DNA of 20,715 nucleotides from Flavobacterium psychrophilum (lineage in GTDB: Bacteria > Bacteroidota > Bacteroidia > Flavobacteriales > Flavobacteriaceae), in assembly GCA_945872875.1 (NCBI GenBank), contig CAMCBB010000017.1, positions 1 through 20,715 of the forward strand. Direction: 5' to 3'. Every line of letters begins with the position of its first letter. The stretch's first letter is position 1. A model generated the notes under the pieces. The model had not been told where the DNA came from. It ran no database searches and saw nothing but the letters and a program-made list of their open reading frames with translations. Of the stretch, positions 1 through 7,065 are shown one piece after another. Position numbers and translations under genes: made by a program.

Positions 1-474
1 GCAGGGCAAAATGTAATTTTAATTGGAGTAACTTATGCCTTATTGGATTTAATCGAAAAAAGAAAATTTCAATTAAAAAACACCATTATCATGGAAACGG
101 GTGGAATGAAAGGAAAGCGAAAAGAAATTATTCGAGAAGAGTTACACCAAATTCTTTGTGAAGGTTTTGGAGTTTCGAGCATCCACTCCGAATACGGCAT
201 GACCGAATTATTATCGCAAGCCTATTCATTAGGAAATGGCATTTTTGAATGTCCCAGCTGGATGCATATTCTAATTCGAGATCCCGAAGATGCACTAACT
301 TATGTTTCAAATGGAAAAACGGGTGGCGTCAATGTGATTGATTTAGCCAACATCAATTCGTGTTCGTTTATTGCCACGCAAGATTTAGGTAAGAAATATC
401 CTAACAATTCCTTCGAAGTATTGGGAAGATTCGATAATTCCGACATTCGAGGATGTAATTTAATGGTGTATTAA
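1..474 (+). CDS. LuxE/PaaK-family acyltransferase, 3' part (5' end outside window)
   Basis: The reading frame is open from the first base, so the N-terminal part of the protein lies to the left; a TTG at position 43 is only an internal leucine codon. The visible 157 residues match the C-terminal half of the flavobacterial acyl-protein synthetase/acyltransferase family, related to LuxE and to adenylate-forming PaaK enzymes. Visible landmarks are METGGMKGKRKE and SEYGMTELLSQAY, the latter like the acyl-adenylate binding motif (YGMTE) of AMP-forming ligases, followed by ATQDLGK and a C-terminal GRFDNSDIRGCNL. The family is expected to activate or transfer acyl groups; its substrate in flavobacteria is not known to me. 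There are no luxC, luxD or luxAB genes beside it, so a light-producing role is not supported. It ends in a shared terminator with convergent tyrS. Family call is fairly secure, precise function is not. Confidence 0.8.
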   Translation, partial: AGQNVILIGVTYALLDLIEKRKFQLKNTIIMETGGMKGKRKEIIREELHQILCEGFGVSSIHSEYGMTELLSQAYSLGNGIFECPSWMHILIRDPEDALTYVSNGKTGGVNVIDLANINSCSFIATQDLGKKYPNNSFEVLGRFDNSDIRGCNLMVY

Positions 475-498
475 AAAAGGAGCCGATTAGCTCCTTTT
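475..498. terminator. Bidirectional intrinsic terminator between acyltransferase gene and tyrS
   Basis: A 9-bp stem (AAAAGGAGC, 475-483, with GCTCCTTTT, 490-498) closes a 6-nt loop (CGATTA). The A-run on one side and T-run on the other let it act on both strands. It begins immediately after the acyltransferase stop codon and lies 3 nt beyond the tyrS stop, so it serves both convergent genes. Confidence 0.88.
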
Positions 499-501
499 GT
501 T

Positions 502-1797
502 TTATACTATTTGAATCAAGTAATAATTTTTCTTACCTTTTTGTAAAACTAAAAATTTGCCTTTTATCAAATCTTTCTCTGAAATTATATAATCTTCGGC
601 AACTTTATCTTTATTTAACGAAATAGCATTTTGTTTCAATTCGCGTCTCGCATCACTATTAGATGGTAAAAAATTAGTTTTAGCCGAAAGTGCTGCAATC
701 ATATCCATTCCGTTTGCAAGATCATCCTTTGAAATTTGTGCATTAGGAACCCCATCAAAAACCTCAACAAAAGTAGCATCATCAAGTTTGGCTAAGTCTT
801 CCATTGTAGGGCTAAAAAAGGCATTCGAAGCAAAAATAGCGCGTTCCAATTCTTCTTTTCCGTGAACAAAAGTGGTAACTTCTTCTGCCAATCGTTTTTG
901 TAAGACTCTTAAATGCGGTGCTTCTTGATGTTTTGCAATTAAAGCATCCACCGTATTTTTATCTAAAAAAGTGAAAATCTTAATGTATTTTTCTGCATCA
1001 ATATCGGTAGTGTTTAACCAAAATTGGTAAAATTTATAAACCGAAGTTTTATCGGCGGTAAGCCAAACATTACCCCCTTCGCTTTTTCCAAATTTTGATC
1101 CATCCGCTTTGGTGATTAATGGGCAAGTCATTGCATAAGCTTTAGCCCCTTCTCCATTCATTCTGCGCACTAATTCGGTTCCAGTTGTAATATTCCCCCA
1201 CTGGTCTGAACCTCCCATTTGCAACAAGCAATGGTGTGTTTTATATAAATGATGAAAATCGTAACCTTGAATTAATTGGTAAGTGAATTCGGTAAAACTC
1301 ATTCCTTCACCACTTTCTCCACTTAATCGTTTTTTTACCGAATCTTTGGCCATCATGTAATTCACTGTGATTCGTTTACCCACATCTCGAGCAAAATTAA
1401 TGAATGAAAAATCTTTCATCCAATCGTAGTTATTTACCAATAAAGGAGCATTTGCAGCAGCAGAATTAAAATCTAAGAATCGAGATAATACTGCTTTAAT
1501 TCCGGCAACATTTTTTTCTAAAGTAGCTTCATCAAGTAAATTTCTCTCATCTGATTTTCCAGAAGGATCTCCAATCATTCCTGTTGCACCGCCCACCAAA
1601 GCAATTGGTTTATGGCCAAAATGCTCCAAATGAACCAACAAAATAATCGGTACCAAACTCCCAATATGCAACGAATCGCTTGTTGGATCAAACCCAATAT
1701 AGGTTGTTGTCATTTCTTTAGTAAGTTGTTCTTCGGTACCGGGCATAATGTCGTGAACCAGTCCGCGCCATTGCAATTCTTCTACTAAATTCTTCAT
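502..1797 (-). CDS. tyrS: Tyrosine--tRNA ligase (TyrRS)
   Basis: Class I aminoacyl-tRNA synthetase that charges tRNA-Tyr in the cytoplasm. From the chosen start the protein is 431 residues, normal for bacterial TyrRS. It shows the HIGH-type signature HIGS at 44-47, tyrosine-site motifs YQLIQGYD (173-180) and GGSDQWGN (195-202), the KMSKS-equivalent KFGKS at 235-239, and a C-terminal S4-like RNA-binding domain from about 360 to the end. The frame extends 18 codons further upstream, to 1851, but I start at the ATG at 1797: [13 protein letters not shown] is the usual family N-terminus, and a complete promoter (1818-1848) lies inside the longer reading frame, so the extension would not be transcribed. 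It is transcribed alone, convergent with the acyltransferase gene and divergent from the epimerase. KFGKS instead of KMSKS is common in TyrRS. Confidence 0.97.
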   Translation of the reverse strand: MKNLVEELQWRGLVHDIMPGTEEQLTKEMTTTYIGFDPTSDSLHIGSLVPIILLVHLEHFGHKPIALVGGATGMIGDPSGKSDERNLLDEATLEKNVAGIKAVLSRFLDFNSAAANAPLLVNNYDWMKDFSFINFARDVGKRITVNYMMAKDSVKKRLSGESGEGMSFTEFTYQLIQGYDFHHLYKTHHCLLQMGGSDQWGNITTGTELVRRMNGEGAKAYAMTCPLITKADGSKFGKSEGGNVWLTADKTSVYKFYQFWLNTTDIDAEKYIKIFTFLDKNTVDALIAKHQEAPHLRVLQKRLAEEVTTFVHGKEELERAIFASNAFFSPTMEDLAKLDDATFVEVFDGVPNAQISKDDLANGMDMIAALSAKTNFLPSNSDARRELKQNAISLNKDKVAEDYIISEKDLIKGKFLVLQKGKKNYYLIQIV

Positions 1798-1817
1798 CGT
1801 AAAAACTATAATTTCCG

Positions 1818-1848
1818 CAAATATAAGAATTGTGAATGGCAATGGCAA
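1818..1848 (-). promoter_or_regulatory. tyrS promoter (Bacteroidota -33/-7 type)
   Basis: On the minus strand a TTG (1848-1846), a 20-nt spacer and TATATTTG (1825-1818) match the Bacteroidota housekeeping consensus TTG-N(17-23)-TAnnTTTG. The box ends 20 nt before the ATG at 1797, giving a short leader. It is one of only two promoters here in which both elements are clear. Confidence 0.75.
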
Positions 1849-1907
1849 CAAAGCAAATTTGGTGAAGATTTTTTTAAAGATTAAATCTATAAACCCAACA
1901 AACTAAT

Positions 1908-1915
1908 TATCTTTG
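1908..1915 (+). promoter_or_regulatory. -7 box for the epimerase gene; predicted leaderless start
   Basis: TATCTTTG is a perfect TAnnTTTG box and ends only 5 nt before the ATG at 1921. Transcription would then begin at or within a few bases of the start codon. No TTG is seen at the expected -33 distance. Confidence 0.6.
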
Positions 1916-1920
1916 TAACC

Positions 1921-2940
1921 ATGATACTAGTTACAGGAGGAACCGGTTTAGTTGGAGCACATTTACTTCTTCATTTATTAGAAAATGGAGCCGAAAAAGT
2001 TCGCTCTACTTATAGAGATTCTATTAATTTAACCAAAACCAAACAACTTTTCGAACTTTATAAAAAAGGGGATTTGTATTCTAAAATCGAATGGGTTTTG
2101 GCAGATATTTTAGATGTTCCTGCTCTTGAACTAGCTTTTCAAGAAGTTGATTATGTATACCACTGTGCTGCATTAATTTCTTTTGATTCAGCTGAAGAAG
2201 ATAAATTAAGGAAAGTAAATATTGAAGGCACTGCCAATATAGTGAACTTTTGCATCGACAAAAAAGTAAAAAAGTTATGTTATGTTAGTTCAATAGCTGC
2301 ACTTGGAGATTTATTGCCAAGCGAAGGAAAACATCCAAGTCAAACTCCAATTGATGAACAAACTGAATGGAATCCTGAAGTACCGCATAGTGATTATGCT
2401 ATTTCAAAATATGGCGCCGAAATGGAAGTGTGGCGCGGACTTCAAGAAGGATTGCCCGTTATCATTGTAAACCCCGGTGTTATCTTAGGTCCTGGCTTTT
2501 GGAATCAAGGAAGTGGGATCCTGTTTCAAACTGTAAAAAAAGGAATTTCGTTTTACACCAACGGAAGTAGCGGGTATGTTTCGGTAATTGATGTGGTAAC
2601 AATTATGCACCAACTAATGAATTCTGAATTTTGTGGAGAAAAATATATTTTGATCTCTGAAAATTGTACCTACAAGGATATTTTGGAGCGCATTTCTGAA
2701 AAAATGAATGTCAAAAAACCAACAATTCTTGCAAGTTCGGGGTTATTAAATTTGGCGTTGAGATTGGATTGGATTAAATCAATAATGTTTCAATCAAAAA
2801 GAAAATTATCTAAAACTAGTGTAGCTTCTTTGTTAAGTCAAACCGTGTTTTCTAATGATAAAATAAAAAAAGAGTTGAATTATTCTTTTATCAATATTGA
2901 AGAATACCTAACAACTATAATTCCGTTTTACAAAAATTAA
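1921..2940 (+). CDS. NAD(P)-dependent epimerase/dehydratase (extended SDR)
   Basis: A 339-residue extended short-chain dehydrogenase/reductase. The Rossmann dinucleotide-binding motif TGGTGLVG is at 5-12, an acidic residue in VLADILD (59-65) is placed to bind the adenine ring, YHCAA is at 80-84, the catalytic serine region YVSSIAALG is at 121-129, and the catalytic YxxxK is Y159/K163 in SDYAISK. NPGVILGPG (184-192) is the usual loop that shapes the sugar or substrate pocket. These features place it with NAD-dependent epimerases, dehydratases and dihydroflavonol-reductase-like enzymes acting on a nucleotide sugar or similar small molecule; the substrate cannot be read from sequence. It is monocistronic, divergent from tyrS, and its stop codon abuts the stop of the convergent DUF4296 gene with no space for a terminator. 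Confidence 0.9.
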   Translation: MILVTGGTGLVGAHLLLHLLENGAEKVRSTYRDSINLTKTKQLFELYKKGDLYSKIEWVLADILDVPALELAFQEVDYVYHCAALISFDSAEEDKLRKVNIEGTANIVNFCIDKKVKKLCYVSSIAALGDLLPSEGKHPSQTPIDEQTEWNPEVPHSDYAISKYGAEMEVWRGLQEGLPVIIVNPGVILGPGFWNQGSGILFQTVKKGISFYTNGSSGYVSVIDVVTIMHQLMNSEFCGEKYILISENCTYKDILERISEKMNVKKPTILASSGLLNLALRLDWIKSIMFQSKRKLSKTSVASLLSQTVFSNDKIKKELNYSFINIEEYLTTIIPFYKN

Positions 2941-3321
2941 CTATTGCTCTAATTCTTTTTCCAGAATTATTTCGGGATTACTGCGAACTTTAGTATTGGT
3001 TAATTTTGCATTTTCTTTAGTAAGACGGTCTTTAACCTCATCATACATTTTTTTGTATTCTTTAATGTCTGAAGCATAATATTGAGTGCTTTTGGCAAAA
3101 GTCAAGCTATCAATCTTATATTTTAATTTGATGTATTCGTTGGGTGTTGGATAATTTTGAACGGCAGAATTTCGAAGTTTAACCGCTTCCAAAATAGCTA
3201 AATCATAAATAATATTTTCCATTTTATCTCTTGGAATAAGATTATTTGGTTTTGGAAACGATTCCTCTTTGCAACTTGTAGTAACAAAAAATAATGCAAA
3301 TATCAGCAAGCAAATTTTCAT
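2941..3321 (-). CDS. DUF4296 lipoprotein
   Basis: A 126-residue exported protein. Residues 1-16 form a hydrophobic signal sequence and VTTSC ending at C17 is a good lipobox, so it should be lipidated and held in a membrane facing the periplasm. The mature part is mostly charged and helical, with the pattern typical of DUF4296 (IPRDKMENIIYDLAILEA near 29-46, then YxIDSLTFAKSTQYYA around 68-83). No catalytic motif is visible and the role is unknown. It is the last gene of the operon after dihydroorotase, 14 nt downstream of it. The order GT2, pyrC, DUF4296 is one I recall from other flavobacterial genomes, but I could not check it here. It ends with TAG directly against the convergent epimerase stop codon. 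Confidence 0.85.
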   Translation of the reverse strand: MKICLLIFALFFVTTSCKEESFPKPNNLIPRDKMENIIYDLAILEAVKLRNSAVQNYPTPNEYIKLKYKIDSLTFAKSTQYYASDIKEYKKMYDEVKDRLTKENAKLTNTKVRSNPEIILEKELEQ

Positions 3322-3335
3322 CCTATTTTATTTTA

Positions 3336-4676
3336 TTATCGATCGAAAAGCAAACGCTTACCGGCTTTGATTTCTTTAACTGTTGAATTTTCATATACTA
3401 AATGCCCGTTTACAAGAGTATGTGAAACTCTCGATTTAAAATTAGTTCCTTCAAAAGGCGACCAGCCGCATTTGTATAAAATATTATCTTTATTTACACT
3501 CCAAGGCTTGGATGGATTAACAATTGCTAAATCGGCGTAATACCCTTCTTTAATAAAGCCTCTTTTTTCTATTTTGAAAATTTTAGCAGGGTTATGTGCC
3601 ATTTTCTCAACGATTTTCTCAACAGATATTTTTCCTTGATGAAATGCTTCAAACAATGCAACAACGGCATGTTGAACTAAAGGCCCTCCTGATGGAGCTT
3701 TGGTGTAAACTTGTTGTTTTTCTTCTAATGTATGTGGTGCATGGTCAGTCGCAATAACATCTATAGTATCGTTAAGCAAAGCCTTCCATAATGCCTCTCT
3801 GTCTTTAGCAGATTTTACAGCTGGATTCCATTTAATTAAATTCCCCTTTGTAGCATAATCTTCATCTGAAAACCAAAGATGGTGAATACATACTTCGGCA
3901 GTAATTTGTTTATCTTCCAACGGGATTTTGTTTGAAAACAAACTCAATTCCTTTTCAGTTGAAAGATGAAATACATGAAGTCTTGCGCCTGTTTTTTTAG
4001 CAAGTTTAATTATTTTTTCAGTAGAAATATAACAAGCTTCAACGCTACGAATTTCAGGGTGAAAAACTAATGGAATATCATCTCCATATATACCTTTATA
4101 ATGTTCTAAATTATTTTTTACTGTATTTTCATCTTCGCTATGTACTGCAATCAATAATTTTGTGCTGGAAAATATACTCTCAAGTGCAGCAGAACTATCA
4201 ACTAACATATCTCCTGTTGAAGAACCAAGAAATAATTTTAACCCGGCTACATTTTTTGGGTTGGTTTTAAGTATTTCATCCAAGTTATTATTTGTACCAC
4301 CCATCATAAATGAATAATTGGCATACGAACTTTGAGAAGCGATCTCATATTTTTGTTCAAGTAATTCTTGTGTAATTGCATTCGGTACCGTATTGGGTTG
4401 TTCAATAAATGAAGTAATTCCGCCGGCAACTGCTGCTCTACTTTCGGAAGCAATTGTACCTTTATGGGTAAGACCTGGCTCACGAAAATGCACTTGATCA
4501 TCAATAGCTCCCGGAATTAAATAATTTCCTTCGGCATCAATCACCTTGCAATCGGAACTTTTGTGACTGATTCTTGGAGCAATTTCTTTAATATATTCGC
4601 CTTCAATTAATACATCTCCCTCAAAAATTGATCCTTCATTTACGATCTTAGCATTCTTAATTAATATGGTCTTCAT
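3336..4676 (-). CDS. pyrC: Dihydroorotase (class I, amidohydrolase superfamily)
   Basis: Cytoplasmic enzyme of de novo pyrimidine synthesis that interconverts carbamoyl-aspartate and dihydroorotate. The 446 residues have the bicyclic amidohydrolase layout: an N-terminal beta domain, the barrel, and a C-terminal return to the beta domain (ADLAIVNPSKPWSVN). Metal and substrate landmarks are DDQVHFREPG at 59-68, EQPNT (92-96), the candidate carboxylated lysine K147 in GLKLFLGSSTG, H179 (AVHSED), H237 (VFHLST) and D311 with H312 and H315 (ATDHAPHT). The oddity is Q61: the first His of the usual HxH metal pair is Gln (CAA codon, 4494-4496). From memory, close Bacteroidota dihydroorotases share IDDQVHFREPG, so this is probably a lineage trait rather than inactivation. 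It is the middle gene of the operon, 46 nt after the glycosyltransferase. The rest of the active site argues against an inactive paralogue. Confidence 0.93.
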   Translation of the reverse strand: MKTILIKNAKIVNEGSIFEGDVLIEGEYIKEIAPRISHKSSDCKVIDAEGNYLIPGAIDDQVHFREPGLTHKGTIASESRAAVAGGITSFIEQPNTVPNAITQELLEQKYEIASQSSYANYSFMMGGTNNNLDEILKTNPKNVAGLKLFLGSSTGDMLVDSSAALESIFSSTKLLIAVHSEDENTVKNNLEHYKGIYGDDIPLVFHPEIRSVEACYISTEKIIKLAKKTGARLHVFHLSTEKELSLFSNKIPLEDKQITAEVCIHHLWFSDEDYATKGNLIKWNPAVKSAKDREALWKALLNDTIDVIATDHAPHTLEEKQQVYTKAPSGGPLVQHAVVALFEAFHQGKISVEKIVEKMAHNPAKIFKIEKRGFIKEGYYADLAIVNPSKPWSVNKDNILYKCGWSPFEGTNFKSRVSHTLVNGHLVYENSTVKEIKAGKRLLFDR

Positions 4677-4722
4677 AATTTTTTATTCTGTTTTTATGCA
4701 AAGAAGCATTTCAAATATTAGT

Positions 4723-5448
4723 TTATAGATTATGGAACATTTTTTTTAGACGTAAAGTTAAAACCCCAAAAATGGCTTCTTTAATTATTGACCCACTCAT
4801 TTTAGACTGTCCTTTGGTTCTATCTGTAAATATAACAGGCACTTCTTGTATGTTACATTTATTTGAAAATGCGCGGTATTTCATTTCTATTTGAAAGGCA
4901 TAGCCAATAAATTTTATCTTGTCTAAATTTATAGCCTCCAATACTGATCGGTTATAACAAATAAAACCTGCGGTAGCATCCATAATTTTCATTCCGGTTA
5001 TAGCACGAACATAAACCGAAGCAAAATAAGACAACAATACTCTACTTAGTGGCCAGTTAACCACATTTACGCCTGTTACATAACGAGATCCAATAGCAAG
5101 ATCTGCACCTCCAAAATGACAGGCGTCATACAATCTTTCTAGATCGAGTGGATTATGAGAAAAATCGGCATCCATTTCAAATACATATTCATAATTATGA
5201 GCTAAAGCCCATTTAAAACCATGAACATAGGCTGTTCCTAATCCTGCTTTTTTAGTGCGTTGCTCTAAAAATAAACGGTCAGCAAACTCACTTTGTAGCT
5301 CTCTAACTTTATCTGCTGTTTTATCTGGTGAATTATCATCAACAATAAGAACATGAAACGGCTTATGCAAAGAAAATACAGCACGAACAATACTTTCAAT
5401 ATTTTCAATTTCGTTATAAGTTGGAATAATTACAAGTCCGCAATTCAT
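4723..5448 (-). CDS. Glycosyltransferase family 2, polyprenol monophosphomannose synthase-like
   Basis: A 241-residue GT-A glycosyltransferase close to dolichol/polyprenol-phosphate mannose synthases. Motifs include the nucleotide-sugar site IIPTYNEIENI (7-17), VDDNSPDKT (36-44), GLGTAYVHGF (69-78) and the metal-binding DAD in DADFSHNP (93-100), then GSRY and TDRTKGQSKMS, which matches the acceptor-loop motif of the family (R-x-x-G-x-S-K-M). It is expected to move a mannose or related sugar from a GDP-sugar to a polyprenyl phosphate at the inner face of the cytoplasmic membrane. There is no C-terminal transmembrane anchor, so it is of the short, soluble Dpm1 type. It is the first gene of the operon with pyrC and the DUF4296 gene, with a -7 box 20 nt upstream. 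The donor sugar is inferred from family only. Confidence 0.9.
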   Translation of the reverse strand: MNCGLVIIPTYNEIENIESIVRAVFSLHKPFHVLIVDDNSPDKTADKVRELQSEFADRLFLEQRTKKAGLGTAYVHGFKWALAHNYEYVFEMDADFSHNPLDLERLYDACHFGGADLAIGSRYVTGVNVVNWPLSRVLLSYFASVYVRAITGMKIMDATAGFICYNRSVLEAINLDKIKFIGYAFQIEMKYRAFSNKCNIQEVPVIFTDRTKGQSKMSGSIIKEAIFGVLTLRLKKMFHNL

Positions 5449-5468
5449 ATTTAGATAAATAATTTCTG

Positions 5469-5476
5469 CAAAAATA
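5469..5476 (-). promoter_or_regulatory. -7 box for the GT2-pyrC-DUF4296 operon
   Basis: On the minus strand TATTTTTG (5476-5469) is a perfect TAnnTTTG box, 20 nt before the GT2 start codon. No TTG is found at the usual -33 distance. It is divergent from the DUF4271 promoter about 60 nt away. Confidence 0.6.
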
Positions 5477-5537
5477 CTGATTTTATATCATCCGAATCTT
5501 AATAAAATTATAATAGTATGGAACAAATAAAATTTAG

Positions 5538-5545
5538 TAATTTTG
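5538..5545 (+). promoter_or_regulatory. -7 box for DUF4271-hemD; decides the start codon
   Basis: TAATTTTG is a perfect TAnnTTTG box. Its last three bases are the TTG at 5543 that would give the longest reading frame, so that TTG cannot be the start; the ATG at 5552, 6 nt after the box, fits a leaderless or nearly leaderless transcript. Confidence 0.6.
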
Positions 5546-5551
5546 CGAACC

Positions 5552-6217
5552 ATGATAGCGCAAGAACTACATCCTAGAATCATTGAAAATAAAGACTGGG
5601 CAACACTGGTTTTTTTATTTGCGTTAGCATTTATTGTTATTGCAAAAGGGGCTTTTGAAAGTCGATTTAATGATTTTATTAGATTAATTGTATCCGATAA
5701 ATACATCAAAATATATCGAGAAAGCTCCCATTTAATGAGCGGTTTTAATGTATTACTTGTTGCGGTTAATTTAATATCACTCTCCTTTTTTATACAATTG
5801 GTAATTTATCATTTGCATTATGGTGAAAAAACAGATTGGATATTATTTATTAGAATTTTCACTATGCTATCTGTTTTTATATTTTCGAAATTTTTAATTG
5901 AAAAAATAATAGCTACCATTTTTGGTATTGAAGAAGTAATTGAACAATTTAGTTTGCAAAAAGTAACATTTAGAACTTACATGGGATTGCTTCTACTTCC
6001 CGTTACTTTTATGTTATTTTATAGTGATTACATTACAAATTTTATAATCTATTCGATTATAATTATCTTATTAACAATAAATTTGCTTGCTTATTTCATT
6101 TCTCTAAAAATTTATCAAAATTTTATATTTAGCAAGTTCTTTTATTTTATTTTGTATCTTTGCGCTCTTGAAATAGCTCCGTATTATTTCATTTATTATT
6201 TGATTACAAAAAATTAG
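5552..6217 (+). CDS. DUF4271 integral membrane protein
   Basis: A 221-residue polytopic inner-membrane protein. About six hydrophobic segments are visible from the chosen ATG: roughly residues 17-36, 61-87, 95-125, 141-160, 165-192 and 198-218. The C-terminal segment, ending in FILYLCALEIAPYYFIYYLI, is the most recognisable part of DUF4271. No enzymatic motif is seen and the function is unknown. The longer frame from a TTG at 5543 is rejected because that codon lies within the -7 box. It is followed 8 nt later by the uroporphyrinogen-III synthase gene, so the two are probably co-transcribed. I recall this pairing from other flavobacteria, which would suggest a link to tetrapyrrole metabolism, but that is inference. 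Confidence 0.85.
   Translation: MIAQELHPRIIENKDWATLVFLFALAFIVIAKGAFESRFNDFIRLIVSDKYIKIYRESSHLMSGFNVLLVAVNLISLSFFIQLVIYHLHYGEKTDWILFIRIFTMLSVFIFSKFLIEKIIATIFGIEEVIEQFSLQKVTFRTYMGLLLLPVTFMLFYSDYITNFIIYSIIIILLTINLLAYFISLKIYQNFIFSKFFYFILYLCALEIAPYYFIYYLITKN
6155..6162 (+). promoter_or_regulatory. Candidate internal -7 box for hemD inside the DUF4271 gene
   Basis: TATCTTTG, in the context TTTGTATCTTTGCGC, is a perfect TAnnTTTG box lying in the coding sequence for the last DUF4271 membrane helix, 63 nt before the hemD start. It could give hemD its own transcript. The bases also encode the LYLCA stretch of the protein, so chance is possible. No TTG is placed at the -33 distance. Confidence 0.4.
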
Positions 6218-6225
6218 AGCAGAAC

Positions 6226-6984
6226 ATGTCCAACTTGAAAGTAAGAACGATTTTGGTTTCCCAACCAGAACCTAAAGTAGAGAACTCTCCTTATTTTGAT
6301 TTACAACAAAAGCATAAGGTAAAAATTGACTTCCGCTCTTTTATTCATGTAGAAGGCGTTAGCGCAAAAGATGTAAGAGCGCAAAAAATTGACCTAAATA
6401 ATTTCACTGCAATCATCTTAACAAGTAAGAATGCTGTAGATCATTTCTTTAAAGTTGCAGAAGAAATGAGATATAAAGTGCCTGAAGATTTAAGATATTT
6501 TTGTCAATCGGAAGCAATTGCTTTTTATTTGCAAAAATATGTAGTGTATCGTAAACGCAAAATTTATGTTGGCCAAAAGGACTTTGCCGATATGGCGCCT
6601 CTTTTTAAGAAATATAAAGACGAGAAATATTTGTTGCCCGCGTCAGACCAACTAAATGCAGATGCGCCAATAACTTTAAATAATTTAAAAATAAACTGGA
6701 CTCAAGCTGTATTTTACAAAACAGTTATGAGTGATTTATCTGATTTGGCTGATGTTTATTATGATGTGTTGGCATTTTTCAGTCCAACAGGAATTAAATC
6801 TTTATTTAAAAACTTCCCGGATTTCAAACAAAACAATACTCGTATTGCAGTTTTTGGAAGTACTACTCAAAAAGAAGCTTTAGAACATGGATTACGAATT
6901 GATATTTTGGCTCCAACTCCAGAAACACCATCTATGACAATGGCTTTAGAGCGTTATATAGCTGATTCAAACAAAGGAAAATAA
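6226..6984 (+). CDS. hemD: Uroporphyrinogen-III synthase
   Basis: A 252-residue protein of the HemD fold, a two-domain cytosolic enzyme that closes hydroxymethylbilane to uroporphyrinogen III with inversion of ring D, the precursor of heme and siroheme. The recognisable stretches are TILVSQPEPK (8-17), the domain-linker-like FTAIILTSKNAVDHFF (about 60-75), a central YLLPASDQ, and FFSPTGIKSLFKNF followed by IAVFGSTTQKEALEHGL, which matches the F-x-S-x-x-x-x and G-x-T-T/S-A patterns of the family; APTPETPSMTMALERY near the C-terminus is the common ending. HemD is poorly conserved in sequence, but these blocks are convincing. It follows the DUF4271 gene by 8 nt, away from other heme genes, and ends in a terminator shared with pckA. 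Confidence 0.85.
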   Translation: MSNLKVRTILVSQPEPKVENSPYFDLQQKHKVKIDFRSFIHVEGVSAKDVRAQKIDLNNFTAIILTSKNAVDHFFKVAEEMRYKVPEDLRYFCQSEAIAFYLQKYVVYRKRKIYVGQKDFADMAPLFKKYKDEKYLLPASDQLNADAPITLNNLKINWTQAVFYKTVMSDLSDLADVYYDVLAFFSPTGIKSLFKNFPDFKQNNTRIAVFGSTTQKEALEHGLRIDILAPTPETPSMTMALERYIADSNKGK

Positions 6985-7007
6985 TTCAAACTATATTTAA
7001 AATTTAA

Positions 7008-7036
7008 AAAAGTCCAACAGTAATTGTTGGACTTTT
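7008..7036. terminator. Bidirectional intrinsic terminator between hemD and pckA
   Basis: A 12-bp stem (AAAAGTCCAACA, 7008-7019, with TGTTGGACTTTT, 7025-7036) closes a 5-nt loop. A and T runs on either side allow termination of both convergent genes. It lies 23 nt after the hemD stop and 29 nt beyond the pckA stop. Confidence 0.9.
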
Positions 7037-7065
7037 CGTTTGGTTTAAGTTTGGTTTGTTGGGGT

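Noticed and set aside
1..474. Possible bioluminescence locus because of the LuxE-like protein
   Set aside because: No luxA, B, C or D homologue is nearby; LuxE/PaaK-like acyltransferases are common in flavobacteria without light production.
1798..1851. 18-codon N-terminal extension of tyrS, starting at 1851
   Set aside because: A full promoter (TTG-N20-TATATTTG) lies inside it, and the family N-terminus begins at the ATG at 1797.
4070..4504. Reading frames of about 66 codons on both strands within pyrC
   Set aside because: They lie inside a well-supported gene in other frames and show no recognisable protein features.
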